From Haliotis asinina (Eukaryota > Mollusca > Gastropoda > Lepetellida > Haliotidae), in NCBI RefSeq assembly GCF_037392515.1, contig NC_090288.1:61613673-61677672 (forward strand): a DNA stretch of 64,000 nucleotides. The letters are read 5' to 3'. The notes under the pieces are model-generated. The model had not been told where the DNA came from. It did no database searches and saw nothing but the letters and a program-made list of their open reading frames with translations. The translations under genes and the position numbers were made by a program. Of the stretch, positions 50,945 to 63,082 are shown one piece after another. Each line of letters begins with the position of its first letter. The first letter of the stretch is position 1.

Positions 50945-52460
50945 TACTGAACATCATTGAAAACGCACCACCCCTAAAATTGTGGATTTCTAAGAGCAGA
51001 AGTGAGCAATCTATGTAAATTTTACATATTTGTGTAGACCAATGTTTGATAAAGAAAAGAAGCAAAAAACAATCAAGCAAAACAGTGAAGATTTAATGCA
51101 GCTGACAATGAAATAAAGATGGGGTCAAAATGGAAAATCAGTAGCGTGTATGACCCCCGTTAGCAGCAACACAAGCTGTGCAACGTCTCCTCATTGAACG
51201 GATAAGTCTCTGAATAAAGTCCTGAGGCACTGCATTCCACTCTTGCTGCAAGGCATTGTCGAGTTCCCCAAGGTTGTTGATCTGCGGACGACGTGCGAGG
51301 CGTTGGCCGATGTAATCCCACAAGTGTTCGATGGGTGACAAATCTGGTGACAATGCAGGCCAATGAATGAGAGGAATGTTGTTGTTAGCCAGATACTGTA
51401 TCGAAACACGTGCAGTGTGGGCTCGTGCATTGTCATGTTGAAATGTGTGCAGATCTTGATGCTGGTGAAAGAAGGGAACGACGTTGTTCTGAAGAATGTT
51501 GTCACGGTAGTAAACGGCATTCACTCTGCCACGACAAACAATCAGTGCGGTTCTGTGGTGATAACTTATCCCCCCCCACACCATAATGCTGCCTCCACCC
51601 CACCGATCGGTTTGCACAACACAATCCTGATGATAACGTTCACCCCGTCGACGCCATACCCGTAGACGCCCGTCAGCATTTCGCAAGTGAAAACGCGACT
51701 CGTCGGAGAACACCACACCATGCCAACGTCGTAACAACCACACACGATGCTGTTCAGCCCATTGTCGGCGTTCACGGCGATGCCTGTCAGTCAGGATGGG
51801 TCCAACGTAAGGGCGTCGACAACGTAACCCTGCCGCACGGAGACGGCGTCGGACGGTGGAAGCGCTGATCAAACCACGTCGACCCTGGACAGCGTTGGCG
51901 GTTCTGGCAGCGGGCAAGGTTCGATCCCGAATATGGCGCCGTACAATGTCTCGATCTTGACGAGGGGTGGTAACACGTGCCTGACCTGGGCGTTGCCGGT
52001 CCCTGCTGGTTCCTGTTTGTTGGTATCTGTTAGCAAGCCTCAGAATGGTCGAATGATGACACCCAAATCGTCGTGCAATGTTTCTGCTTGAAGCGCCGAC
52101 CTGCAACGTACCCAAGGCCTGTTCTCGTTCCTCTGGTGACAATCTTGGCATGGCGAAAAAACTTTACTTACGAAAGTACTGCGAAAATGAGAACGGTTTT
52201 GTGCCGAAGGTCATTTATACCCCTGAACAGCATGCTTTCTGCATGCAATTTGTGCCCTTCGTGTGTGATGTGCATGAATTTTGTTGTTTTCATGTGATGT
52301 GTTCGATGATGTGTTCGAACGATCCGTTTTTTACTGTAGAGCGTTATTTACGATCTAGTGTGTTATTATCAAAATTCCCACCATTAATTTTCCATTTCCA
52401 AAAGATTCCATTGCCTTATTTCAAAATTTACAGGTGGTGCGTTTTCAATGATGTTCAGTA
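50945..52460 (-). mobile_element. Tc1-like DNA transposon, apparently whole
   Basis: It is bounded by inverted repeats of about 30 bp (TACTGAACATCATTGAAAAC followed by GCACCACC on the left, its complement on the right) and flanked by TA on both sides, the target of Tc1/mariner elements. Length is 1516 bp with a single open transposase gene. Perfect ends and an open frame suggest a recent arrival. Confidence 0.92.
51138..52151 (-). CDS. Tc1-like transposase (DD34E)
   Basis: 337 codons from ATG with no break. The N-terminal paired-type helix-turn-helix is MPRLSPEEREQALGTLQVG, then IARRFGCHHSTILRLANRY. A GRPR-like QRPGQARVT follows. The catalytic residues are Asp in FSDESRF, Asp in QHDNARAH and Glu in SPIEHLWD, with exactly 34 residues between the last two. 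The length is normal for the family. It cuts and pastes the element into TA sites. Confidence 0.95.
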   Translation of the reverse strand: MPRLSPEEREQALGTLQVGASSRNIARRFGCHHSTILRLANRYQQTGTSRDRQRPGQARVTTPRQDRDIVRRHIRDRTLPAARTANAVQGRRGLISASTVRRRLRAAGLRCRRPYVGPILTDRHRRERRQWAEQHRVWLLRRWHGVVFSDESRFHLRNADGRLRVWRRRGERYHQDCVVQTDRWGGGSIMVWGGISYHHRTALIVCRGRVNAVYYRDNILQNNVVPFFHQHQDLHTFQHDNARAHTARVSIQYLANNNIPLIHWPALSPDLSPIEHLWDYIGQRLARRPQINNLGELDNALQQEWNAVPQDFIQRLIRSMRRRCTACVAANGGHTRY

Positions 52461-52469
52461 TATTTTGCA

Positions 52470-54895
52470 GGATAAAGGCTCATATTAAAATATTATATGT
52501 GTAATGAAAAGGGGCCCTGAGACTTTGTGAAAATCTATCAAATTTAGTATATAATCTAATCAGCCTGGGTTGATATTCAGGCATGGAATAATAATCGATA
52601 AATGCTTAAACAGATGCTCTCAACAGATTCTTTTTTCGTAAGTCATCTGTCAAATATTGAGTAACGTTCTAGCTCGTTCGTTATTCAAAGTCTGTACACA
52701 TAGTATTAGCAGTGGCGTGGTTATGTTCACTGAAACCTATGTAATGAAAGACAGCAAGGGATGTTTAGCGCTCATGAATAACGAAAACTAATCATGCAGC
52801 ACCAGGTTCGTTATTCCGTTTATATCCATGAAATCTATCAAATCTATAAGAAATGTAACATACCGTGTTTCCAGCGGGTCCGGGTTTCGTTATTTCGTTA
52901 TAACGAATAAAGAACGAGGAGTTGGGATTTTGTACACGCTCTGCCCATCAGGTCTATCAGGTATTGAATAGTCATTATCCCCAAAACTATTCATTAATTC
53001 ATCACTTCCGAATAGCTAGAAACTGACCAGAGCCGAGTATTGTGAACACATCCTTATCTACATTGATGGCACTAAGTACTTCATAGATGAATGTTTGTTC
53101 TGCGTAGGAGAAAGAGAGGATTTGCACATATGATATCGAAATCTACTTCCGGGAAAACATCGTCTACTGTCTAATTATTGATTGTGGTGACTCGATTTTC
53201 TCGAGTGAAAGGCAATAGTTTCAAGCCTGTTTAATGTAACCTCTGGTTTAACCCAGGGTGACCAAATGTGTTGTATCAACCTTTACAGAGAAACTAGTCA
53301 TGAACATTAACGACGTAATTTCATTAAAACGTTCTGATGACTGTTAAATGTATTTGTTGAGTTTCTTACTCATTTTAACGATGATTGCTTGACAGTTTGA
53401 AAAGCATTCAGATAGTTGTGAAAAGACAGAAAAGGTATCGTTTATATAGACGTATGCATTTAAACAGAGTGCCCGACCTCCAAGACTGGAGACTGGAACC
53501 CAGGTAGATGAGGACCGCCATGTCTGGTGCTTTACAAAGATTGCATCAGTGTGGAACCTAGAGTTGCCGGAGTCAGCATGCAACTTGTATGTGAAGGAGG
53601 CCGGGTCATGTTTGGAAAAGTAGGACATCAGAGAGGGAAGTGTAAAAGTAAGACCGGCCATGAAGCGGTCTTGAAACTGATAGAATCGATCCATCAGTTA
53701 TCCGAATTTAATCAGTCATTCCTTACTTTGTCGCAACTGTGAATGGAAATTTACCAATATTACAAGAAGTATTTATATTCTACTGCAGCAAGGCATCAGG
53801 CAAGAAAAAGGATGCATTCTACCTCACGCCACTGAAGTAAACGAAACCAGGAGAGTGTTTTTCCAGGGTTGCCATCGGCCACAATACGTTTAAAAGTACT
53901 GATCATGAGAAGACCCTGTGTGGAGCTATTGGTATACAGGCTGGGAAAACGAATGACTCACTACGAGCCACATCGGCAACTCACCCCTAACGTTCAGGTG
54001 TTTCAGAACAGCTTACTTGCGAGCAAACAGGTAACTTTTTCATATATCTTTGCACTTTAAGATGTTATGACTGACTGAAAATAACAAGTATTCAAACTTT
54101 TAAAAATGACGCATTTAGTCCAGTTTGTCAGTAGGCTTTAAAAAAATAGCTCTAAATACGGAACTGTACATTTTTAAAAGATGTTTATGCAGCATGATCA
54201 ATAACCAATATTTATGTGTATTTTTCTGTACAATGTTGGAATCTGTGTGATAATAGAATTGTTTCCTAGTTTATAGTATTACATAATCAATTCATTTAGT
54301 TTAGGTCATCGCAGAGACGCCGTTCGTGTGTACAAGGAGTCGTCAGATGAGCAAAATGTGGCCGAGATGATTTTATTACTTCTGTATAAATGTTTTAGAA
54401 ACGTGTTTTAAACTATTTTGTTTCTCTTTCATCAGCTACATGTACAAGCTAGATAACACAAGTAGAATAGTTAGTATAGTTTACAAAAGGTTCAACCCAG
54501 CACTTACATAACTATTAACTCAACAGCCAGGTTCAATTTAATGCCAAGCGCACTGCATTGTCTGCCTTTTTTTCCTATCTCTCCATTATGTAAGTCATGT
54601 TGCCCACAGTTAAACTTTCTTTGATCAAGAAGTGGTCAGATGATAGTGTTACAAGTCAGAGATCCAATACATTGTTCAGCAAATAGTTTGGCTTTTTGTG
54701 GACCGAGTGGCTGAGGACTTCACCTCTGCTTATATATATAAGGTCAGTTTCTGTTTTGTCTTCATATTTATGTATATTTAGATATGTCGGTGTATAGTTG
54801 TATAAGAATTAAATGCATTAAGTTAATGCATTGATAAGAGATATTTCTCTGCTGAACCAACAAATTAACTTGCAATTTATGGTGTGTTATTGAAA
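52470..54895. other. intergenic stretch between two mobile elements
   Basis: Low-complexity AT-rich sequence and short chance open frames only. Short GGTTCGTTATT repeats lie at 52807 and 52880. No exon is supported. Confidence 0.4.
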
Positions 54896-54902
54896 TTTTT
54901 TA

Positions 54903-57900
54903 CTTACCTTACCATAGGTCTATAGCATATTACCTCAAACTTCGCTTAACAGGAGATCTGACGGAGATGATGACTTTAGGGCACTTATTTTCATTCTTTG
55001 ATGCCCTCCACGGTCAGGATTATTCATTTTATTTCTTTGTGCAAACTAAAGTGATAGTCATTTCACTTGTCTATTGCACACATATAGCATGATGTGTGGC
55101 ACAGTCCATTTTATGTTAAAGGTGGGGGGGGAGGGGTGTTCCACTCATCGGATATCCCTTTGTCTCTTTTGGGAACGCCTGCTCTTCTGGGGACCTGTCA
55201 GAGGCCTGAGCCGTCGCAGGCGCCGAGGTCTGGCGCAGCGCCTGCTCCGTCATCTACTCAGCTTTCGGTGCCTACGCCGTTGCCTTCCACCCAGGCAGGG
55301 GGTTGGGTTGATGTGACGAGGTCAGACGCCCTACCTTTACAGCGCCAACGCCGACGTCAGGTTTGGAACCACCAGGGAGGAGGTGTTACAACGACAGCTG
55401 GACGAGGAGCGCGCTCGGCGCTTGGAAGCGGAGAGCTCAAGACGCAGATCGCGGTCCAGATCTCCGAAAGGTCGGCGTTCCCGTTCCCCACACCGTAGCC
55501 CGCGCCGGCGCTCGCGCTCATGCTCATGCTCTCCTAGACGTTCCGTGGAGGATTCTCGTTCCAATAGGAGTAGGCGGCGTTTCCGATCGCGATCTAGATC
55601 TCCTCGGCACTCTTCCAGAACCCGGCGTTCACCGGAGGCTCCTGGAGTTTCTCTGAAGGATTCTTCTATTCAGACTCCATCTACTTCTTCCACCCAGAAG
55701 CGGGAATCGACAATAGTCTCCTGGGAGGATTTGGAGGAGCAACACTTCTGCCCTGATTATGAGGAAGAGGCAGGAGTAGGCGATGATGATGGCACCTATC
55801 TACCACTATCGGCAGTGTTTGAATGGATCGCTGATAGGCTGCCTGACTGTCCTTCTCCGTCAGTGGACTCCAATAACCCGTCGTCCATCCATTTGTCTCC
55901 TGAACTACTCATTCCACTTCATCCTGTGGTGGCAGATGCAGTGTCTCTCCTGGACGAGGATTTTGTCAAGCTTTCACTGAATCCTACGATTAAGGCGTCC
56001 AAGTCAAGGAAGTCGGAATATAAGATCCACAGCCTAGACTTCACGGATAATGGTGCTGCTCAGGACGACTCTCCCAAGCGCCTGTCAGGTTCTACACTCT
56101 CGGCGTATAAACTGCAGGACTCTAAGTTGGCAGCCATTGACACAGAACTCAAACGCATGGTCAAACCTATTTCTGCGTTAGCCTCAGCTACCTCAGCGGC
56201 TGCAGTAGATTTATCAGAGGACAATGCCTCCAGGGTGGACCACCTCACAACGATTTTCAAGTGGCAAGGCAGGGTTCTTCATGACCTTGTTGGTCATTTA
56301 CGTGCAGCTTTGGCCATGACAACATCTGTTCGCCGCTCCGGCTTCTTGGATGCGTGCAATTGGCAGGAGGAGTTTAAACTCCAATTGCTTCATGCGCCCT
56401 TCACCTCTAAGTTTCTATTCGCCGATCAGATCCCGGATGTTTACTAGTCGCACACGGAGTTAAGCAACACCGAAGTTGCGTTGTCTACCTTTGAGGCGCT
56501 GGGTTCTGCCTTTCGTAGCAGAACCAGAGGAAGCGGCTAGAAACGTTATATTCCTAGGAGGGAATCCGTCCGTTCCTCCTTTGGGAGGGGGCGCGGCCGC
56601 GCCAAGGACAATGACATTCAGCGGAAGCCCCAGGAGCGCAGCCGGGACGACCCTCCACATTTCCGGATGACGTCACTAGAGCAGATTCGAGTCAAATTGT
56701 CACCCGGGGCTTGGCTAGCCAGTCTGGATTCACAGGATGCATACCTGCATGTTCCCATATGCATTACCAGTGGAGGGTGCTTCCGTTTGGAATTTCTACG
56801 GCCCCGTGGTTTTTCATACGGATCACGCTGCCAGTTACCAGGTTTCTACATCTCAGGGGAGTGGACTTCGATCCGTTCATAGACGACTGTCTTCTCAACC
56901 ACTGCAGTCCTCAACTGCTATGCAAACAGTTGGACTTCTCCACCTGCCTGTCACATCAACTGGGTTGGATTGTCAACACCGACAAGTCATATCTGGAGCC
57001 AACGCAAGAGCTGACCTTCATCGGGGGATTGTTTCTAACGAAGGACAATCATGTCAGGGTCCCTCCAGATCGGTGGTGGAAGATACTGGTGTTTGCGGAT
57101 CGAGGTCTCTCTCAACCCATGACCCTCAGAGAGTGGCAGTCTCTGTTGGATCTTTTGACGTCGGTGCAAGATCTTACTCTCAGAGGGTGCCTTATGCTGC
57201 TGCCGTTACAGAGGTTTCTGTTACCATTCATCCAGATGAACGATCTCAAGTCACAGTTCCTTCTAACTCCACATCTACATCAGTATCTTCGGTGGTGGAT
57301 GGTAGAATCGAATGTATGCACCGGCGTCTGTTTGAAAGACTTCAGTCACGACCATGAGTTGTTCGTGGACGCATCCCTGCTAGGGTGGGGCGCCCACCTG
57401 GCCGGCCAGACGACCTCAGGGCTGTGGTCCGACGTCAAAAGGTTGTGGCACATCAACAACTTGGAGATGCAAGCTGTTATTCTAGCGGTACCAATACCAA
57501 GCTCCTGGTGGCGTCAGACAATTCCACAGTCGTTTGGGTTATCCGGAACCAGGGCACGACCAGGTCCAAGCAACTCCTAGACCAGATGTTCTTGTTAGCA
57601 GACCTTTTAGACAGCAACGGGATCACAGTCACGGTACGGCATATACCCGGCTGCAAGAATATACTGGCAGATGCGTTGTCGCATCCAGGCAGACCTTATC
57701 CGACGGAATGGATGCTTCATTCAGACGCGTTTCGTCAGATTTGCCTTCTCCACGGGAGACCCCTGGTGGACCTCTTCCCCACGAGCTTCAACCACCAGTT
57801 GCCAACTTACGTGTCTCCCATTCTGGATCTGCAGGCTTGGACGGTCAACGTACTATCCCTGTCGTGGGAAGGTCTAGACGCGTACGCTTTTCCACCACCT

Positions 57901-59691
57901 GTTCTTCTCCCGGAAGTGATCGGCAAGATCAAGTAGACACAGAACCTGTGACTGCTTTTGGTTGCGCCTTGGTGGCCAGCCAGACCGTGGTTCCCCATCA
58001 TCAGCGCCTCATCAGCAGAGATCCGTTTCAGCTCCCAGACTGGCCACACCTTCTTCATCATCCTCACAGTCAACAACTCCATCCAGATCCACTGAGATTC
58101 CATCTGCATGGCTGGGCCATTTACAGAAGGCATTAAGGGTGAAAGGCCATTCCTTGCGTGTGGCGAATGCCATAGCCCGAGCTCATCGGGTATCCACCAG
58201 ATCCCTATATGATAACAAGTGGCGCTCATTTGAAAACTTTTGTGCTCAGAGATCACAGGATCCCATGACAGCCTCCCCACAGTTTGTGGCGATCTTTTTT
58301 ATGTTCCTACGCAATTCCAAGCATCTGAAAGGGAGTATGTTGGGTACCTATTTGTCAGCGCTGAACTCCGTCTTGGCGGTCAAAACGGATCTTCAGATTT
58401 CTAAAGTACCAGAGTTGGTTGCCCTGCTTAAGGCATTCAAGTTGGAGGACCAGAAGGTCAAGTTCCGCCCTCCAGCTTGGGATCTAATGGTTGTTTTACA
58501 ACCCTTGAGAGGACCCCCATATGAGCCCCTAGAGGATGCCTCTTTCGAACTGTTGTCTAGGAAGACGGTTTTCTTACTAGCCCTAGCTACGGCAGCTAGA
58601 GTTAGTGAGATTCGTGCCCTGGATGTCACACAAGTGCGCTTTGAACAAGCGAGGCATGGTCGAGTCCACTTGGGTTTACTGTGGGAGTTCATTGCCAAGA
58701 ATCAGCTTCCCGGTCAACCGGACAGACGGTTTTCCATCCCGCCTTTATCGACTTTCCTGGGATGACATGATACTGAGGAGGAGTTCCTGTGTCCAGTCAG
58801 GGCCCATAGAGGTTATATCCAGAGGTCTGACTCGAAGAGACGTTCCCGGAAAAGGCTGTTTATCCCCCTTTCTTCATCTTGCAAGGGGAAAGTAAACAGA
58901 AACACGATTGCCTTGTGGCTTCGTTCGACTATCCTGGCAACGTATGATGCCAAGAAACTTCCCCATCCGACGGCGAACAACCCCCTTGAAATTAGAGCTC
59001 TGGCGTCCACTATGGTCCTCCACAGGAACTGTACGGTGCCACAGATTATGTCACACTACCTGAGGGACTTGGTGGTCGAGGACATGGAGGGGCTTCAGTC
59101 TTTTGGCCCGTTGGTGGTTGCACAGCAACTCACCCGGCCTTCCGCCCATTAGGTAATTATGTTGTTCTTACCATTGGTCTTAAGATTAACCTCACCCTCT
59201 GGGTGCGTCGGTTTCTCTTTGGAGTTCCCTTGGGCTATCCTTTGTCTTGTTTCCAGGTTTGCCCTGTGACGTTTGGCATTGGTCTCCCGGGTCTCCTGTG
59301 CATGTGCTTTGTCTGCTGAAGAGTTGAAGGTCCTCCGGAGTCCACACCACTGTCCTTTCTGTCAAAGCCATATGCATAAGACCTATGGTAAGGTAAGTTA
59401 AAAATTTATTAAAATCTAAATATTTTAGATATTTAAATACTTACCTTACCATAGGGCAGTGACTCCCTCCCAACGCTGGATGCTCCTCCCCACTTTGGAC
59501 TCTTCGGACCTTGTTTCCTGCTGCCAGTAAAAGTGAATTTTGGGATGGCTCGCGTTCGCGCGAGTAGGGAGATCACGTGACTACATCCGTAAATACACGA
59601 GATAGCCATTCAGGGAATGGTGAATCAACGTCTGTCTGATCTCTACTAGTGAAGCTTGAGGTAATATGCATAAGACCTATGGTAAGGTAAG
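54903..59691 (+). mobile_element. DIRS-like tyrosine-recombinase retroelement (fossil)
   Basis: Parts in order on the plus strand: a gag-like region with an Arg/Ser-rich N-terminus (about 55.38-56.45 kb), a reverse transcriptase with RNase H (about 56.7-57.94 kb) and a tyrosine recombinase (about 57.96-59.15 kb). The ends are inverted repeats of about 45 bp (54903-54946 and 59648-59691, core CTTACCTTACCATAGGTC), as known for DIRS elements and unlike LTRs. Coding regions lie in several frames, some of which the family overlaps by nature. The copy looks broken, with perhaps two or three breaks. The ends still match well, so it is probably not very old. Confidence 0.82.
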
Positions 59692-59740
59692 TATTTAAAT
59701 ATCTAAAATATTTAGATTTTAATAATTCTTTGACAATCAA
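59391..59740. repeat. inverted pair at the right end of the DIRS-like element
   Basis: An AT-rich segment of about 50 bp (59400-59450, core AAATCTAAATATTTTAGATA) recurs in reverse at 59685-59735, about 230 bp away. With the CTTACCTTACCATAGG box this forms a large hairpin-capable structure. DIRS elements are known to carry repeats of this sort near one end. Confidence 0.75.
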
Positions 59741-59744
59741 CTTC

Positions 59745-60995
59745 ACCTGAAATAAAGAACTGTTGAAAGATAGTTTTGTTATTCATGAGAGATTTCACAA
59801 GAAACGGTATTCACAAAGTCTTTCTAGAGTTGAGATGCCCTAACTTGGTTCTGTCTATGCATTTGAATTGAAGCTATGACTAAACATCACTTATACTCAA
59901 GGTGTACAAATACATACATTATTTATCGTTATCTTTATTAATGAATGCCCATCATTAAAACTACTCATTTACATTCAATTACCTTACATTGACCTTTTTG
60001 ACAACAGTGCACATTTCTCTCCCGCGAAAATAAATTTCAACCAATCAGGGGCGCGAGTCTCCGTGAATTAATGTGAGTTATACCTGTGAGGGCCGCTGTA
60101 GAATTCATGCACATTTCCGGGGAAATTGTTTTGTTTACAGGTTTGTCCAAACCCGAAATTGTGTCTTTTAACAATTGTTGTGAAAAAAGCAGCTTCCGAA
60201 CTACAACTTGTTTCCACATACGATTTTGTCAAACTCTCTTCTCATAACTCTTGACATAAGTCGTTATGCTACAAGCTTTATCATGCAAAAACCTTTCAGT
60301 CACGATTCAGATAATATGTAACTGCGAGCGGGAAGTGGTTTTGATATTCTGACCTGATGAAAACAAACCATGATCTGATTTATTGTCGAACTGACTTTAG
60401 CCTGTGAGGTCACGATTTTAAGAAATAGCGCCGTCCTGTCGCGAACATGCACTATTCTAAACATAGATGGTATTCGGGTTTGTTTTCACCGAGTTAAAAA
60501 ATCAAAACCGCTTGCTACTATTAGTAAAACATGTATGTGACTGATGGGCAATAGGATTTTGCCTGTCATAACAATAACACTCTTGTAATATGTACGTAAC
60601 AAGTTTACTCTTGGAAGCGAGATGGGTATCAATATAATAGTACTTACGGTACAACATTATAGTCACTTCGACCACGACCTGGCTTCCGAGAGAGTAATCA
60701 TTATTTTACAACTCCCAGTTGTGAGACTCCCAATTGTGAGACTCCCAGTTGTGACACCGTGGAGAAGGTAATTAACAAGCAAATACAACTTACTCCCCTA
60801 TGTGTAAGAATAAATTAACCCTCGCTAATTAGGGATCGGTTATGTGACTGGATCTTTTGAACATAACAGGACGGGCATTTTATTCTCACAACATTGTCAC
60901 ATATAGTGACCATACAGCACATTGATTACGCATTGATACACATGTGTACATACAATGAACAAATGCAAGTTTTGATAACTTTGAGCGTTAAGTGG
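59745..60995. other. intergenic stretch, nothing recognised
   Basis: Only a three-copy 16-bp repeat (GAGACTCCCAATTGT-like) at 60714-60760. No exon is supported. Confidence 0.4.
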
Positions 60996-60999
60996 TGAA

Positions 61000-61720
61000 T
61001 AATTACATTTCATTCAATAAACGTTTTCTTCAATATAAGGATGTCTACAGAAATAATGGGAAAGACGTTGATGATTTAGTGCATTTAGACAGTATAAAAA
61101 ATGTTCATCACAGACACATGATATAAAATTGGCAGTTTCTGTTACATTTTCAATACCGTACCAAAGTCTTGTTTCAATGAGAAACCTATAGTTTGAAGTT
61201 CTAAATTTACTAAACCACCATCTATAGTAATAAAATAAAGGTAACAAAAGGGTTCTTAAAATAGTGACTGCTTATATATTATAGAGAAACAACCTTTCGA
61301 TGAGTCAACATAAGAGCGTCACCATAACTGCTTAAATTGATCAATGAGAACGAATTCTACATTGTCTTTAAAACAAACAATGCCGTTTAGGTGAGCGAAA
61401 TATAACACAGCCTAGTATCCTATGGGATACGCTTGATACTTGATAACAATGGAAAATTAAAATCAGCATTTGAAGAACACAAATTTGACATAACATTACA
61501 AAATATTGTATTAAACTTACCATTACAACATAAGAGTTTAGCCCAGTTTGATATACTTCTAAGTGATACAGATGGGGTATGTACTTAATGCACCCTACAT
61601 CATAAAATCTGGAGTTGATTGCTTAAACATTTTCGAACAGGGTACAGAACTGGGTACAGAACCTCTGGGTGAAACTGTGATAGACAAAATATTTAACCTA
61701 CTCACGTAAATATCTCTAAA
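61000..61720 (-). mobile_element. LINE C-terminal remnant
   Basis: Minus-strand frames read WFSKFRTSNYRFLIETRLWY, then CVCDEHFLYCLNALNHQR, the common end of invertebrate LINE polyproteins (KFRTSNH..IETGRW..C..DE.HFL..C). Upstream, a SISNWAKLLCCNGKFN-like stretch fits the preceding part. Frame changes and stops show it is dead. Confidence 0.6.
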
Positions 61721-62289
61721 ACTATATATTTAGTGTAGGTAACTTCATGATTATTTGAAAGATAAATTTATTTACACACCGGGCTCACCCATATGCTTAA
61801 CAATCTATTTCATAAATTCCGTATCTCTCGATGTTCTTTACTGAAAACGATAATGTCTTCTGTGTTAATTAACTCATTAATGAACTATGCCTTCTGTGGG
61901 TACTCTTCAGCAACTAGGCTGTTCCTACCATTATTGTATGGATGTACACTGAACCATAAATTTATGTGTCTCAGAACTGGGAGTTCTCACAAATGGGAGG
62001 ACACCCTTCTGGCTCGCTGCAGTGCTCTGGTGACGGATTTACATAGCGTGCTTGTGGTATCGTTGGCGGGCGGGAGAAGCAGACGACCTTTTACAACATT
62101 CAATCGCTCTGTCTAAGTAACCACAAGGGGTTTTTTGTAGAATGAATTTGACCTCCCGCTTAAACCTAATCTCAAGTCTTGCATATGTAATAGTTGAGTG
62201 AATACGAAAGACCAAAGTTTATTCCTTCTTTAAGTTAAGACATCCCAGCACTAGTATGGCTTTGTGAATAGACATTTGGACCAGAAACA

Positions 62290-62375
62290 TTCGTATCTCC
62301 GGTAGTAGGTCTTACTTTCGAAAGTAAAACCTGGTAGGAGGTCCTACTTTAAGAGGTAAGACCTGCTACTGGGCT
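62290..62375. repeat. short inverted repeat (hairpin)
   Basis: AGTAGGTCTTACTTT is mirrored by AAGAGGTAAGACCTGCTACT about 30 bp later, with a TTACTTTCGAAAGTAA palindrome inside. It may be a piece of a hairpin-type mobile element. Confidence 0.5.
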
Positions 62376-62514
62376 TACTTTTGAAAAGCCAAACCTCCAT
62401 CTAAGCAAGAGGTCAGTACATTAAAATCGGGTACCTCCAGGATAATGGTTCATGTGACTCAAACCAGATGATAAGCACAACCTATTCTTCCACCATTGTT
62501 AGGGGCTAAGTTGT

Positions 62515-62610
62515 TAAGGGGTTTGCTCATCAGTGACCGCTGGGTTTTATTCCCCACAAGGATACAATGTGTGAAGACCTTTGGCTGCAAGATGTCCCCA
62601 CAATGTAACT
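62515..62610 (+). mobile_element. SINE, family A, 5'-part remnant
   Basis: GCTGGGTTTTATTCCCCACA, GGATACAATGTGTGAAG and TGTCCCCACAATGTAAC follow family A. Confidence 0.55.
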
Positions 62611-63082
62611 AGGCCACGTCACACTTTGGCGAACAAGAAACAAACACGAAGAGGAGATTCATTGTAGAAGGTGATGCTTCATGTTTGTAAGAACACACTA
62701 TGTGGCATAGTTTATTTGAATCGATATGGAAAGTGTTAATGTGTACACTATATCAGTATGCAGAGGGCCCTTCTTCTAAAAGACTAATGGCGATATAGTG
62801 CATAATTTACTAAGATAGTATTACCAGTTGACTTTGGATAAATAAAACAAATATGTTTTCATGAATTCTCTGTGAGGATGTTGATATTATCAATAGACTA
62901 CTAAAAGCTGGATAGATTACATACACTTGATATGGAACATTGAGCAGCGCTGTATGAACTTCAAGCGATTGGAACCTTAAATTGAGATGCTATATGCACG
63001 ACAAGTAGCTGAATGCTACAAACAATTAAAATGACATGATACATGGGACAGTCACTATTGCTGTTAGTGTCGGACAACGCAT

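Noticed and set aside
51160-51665. Overlapping open frames inside the transposase gene
   Set aside because: Shadows of the DD34E transposase frame.
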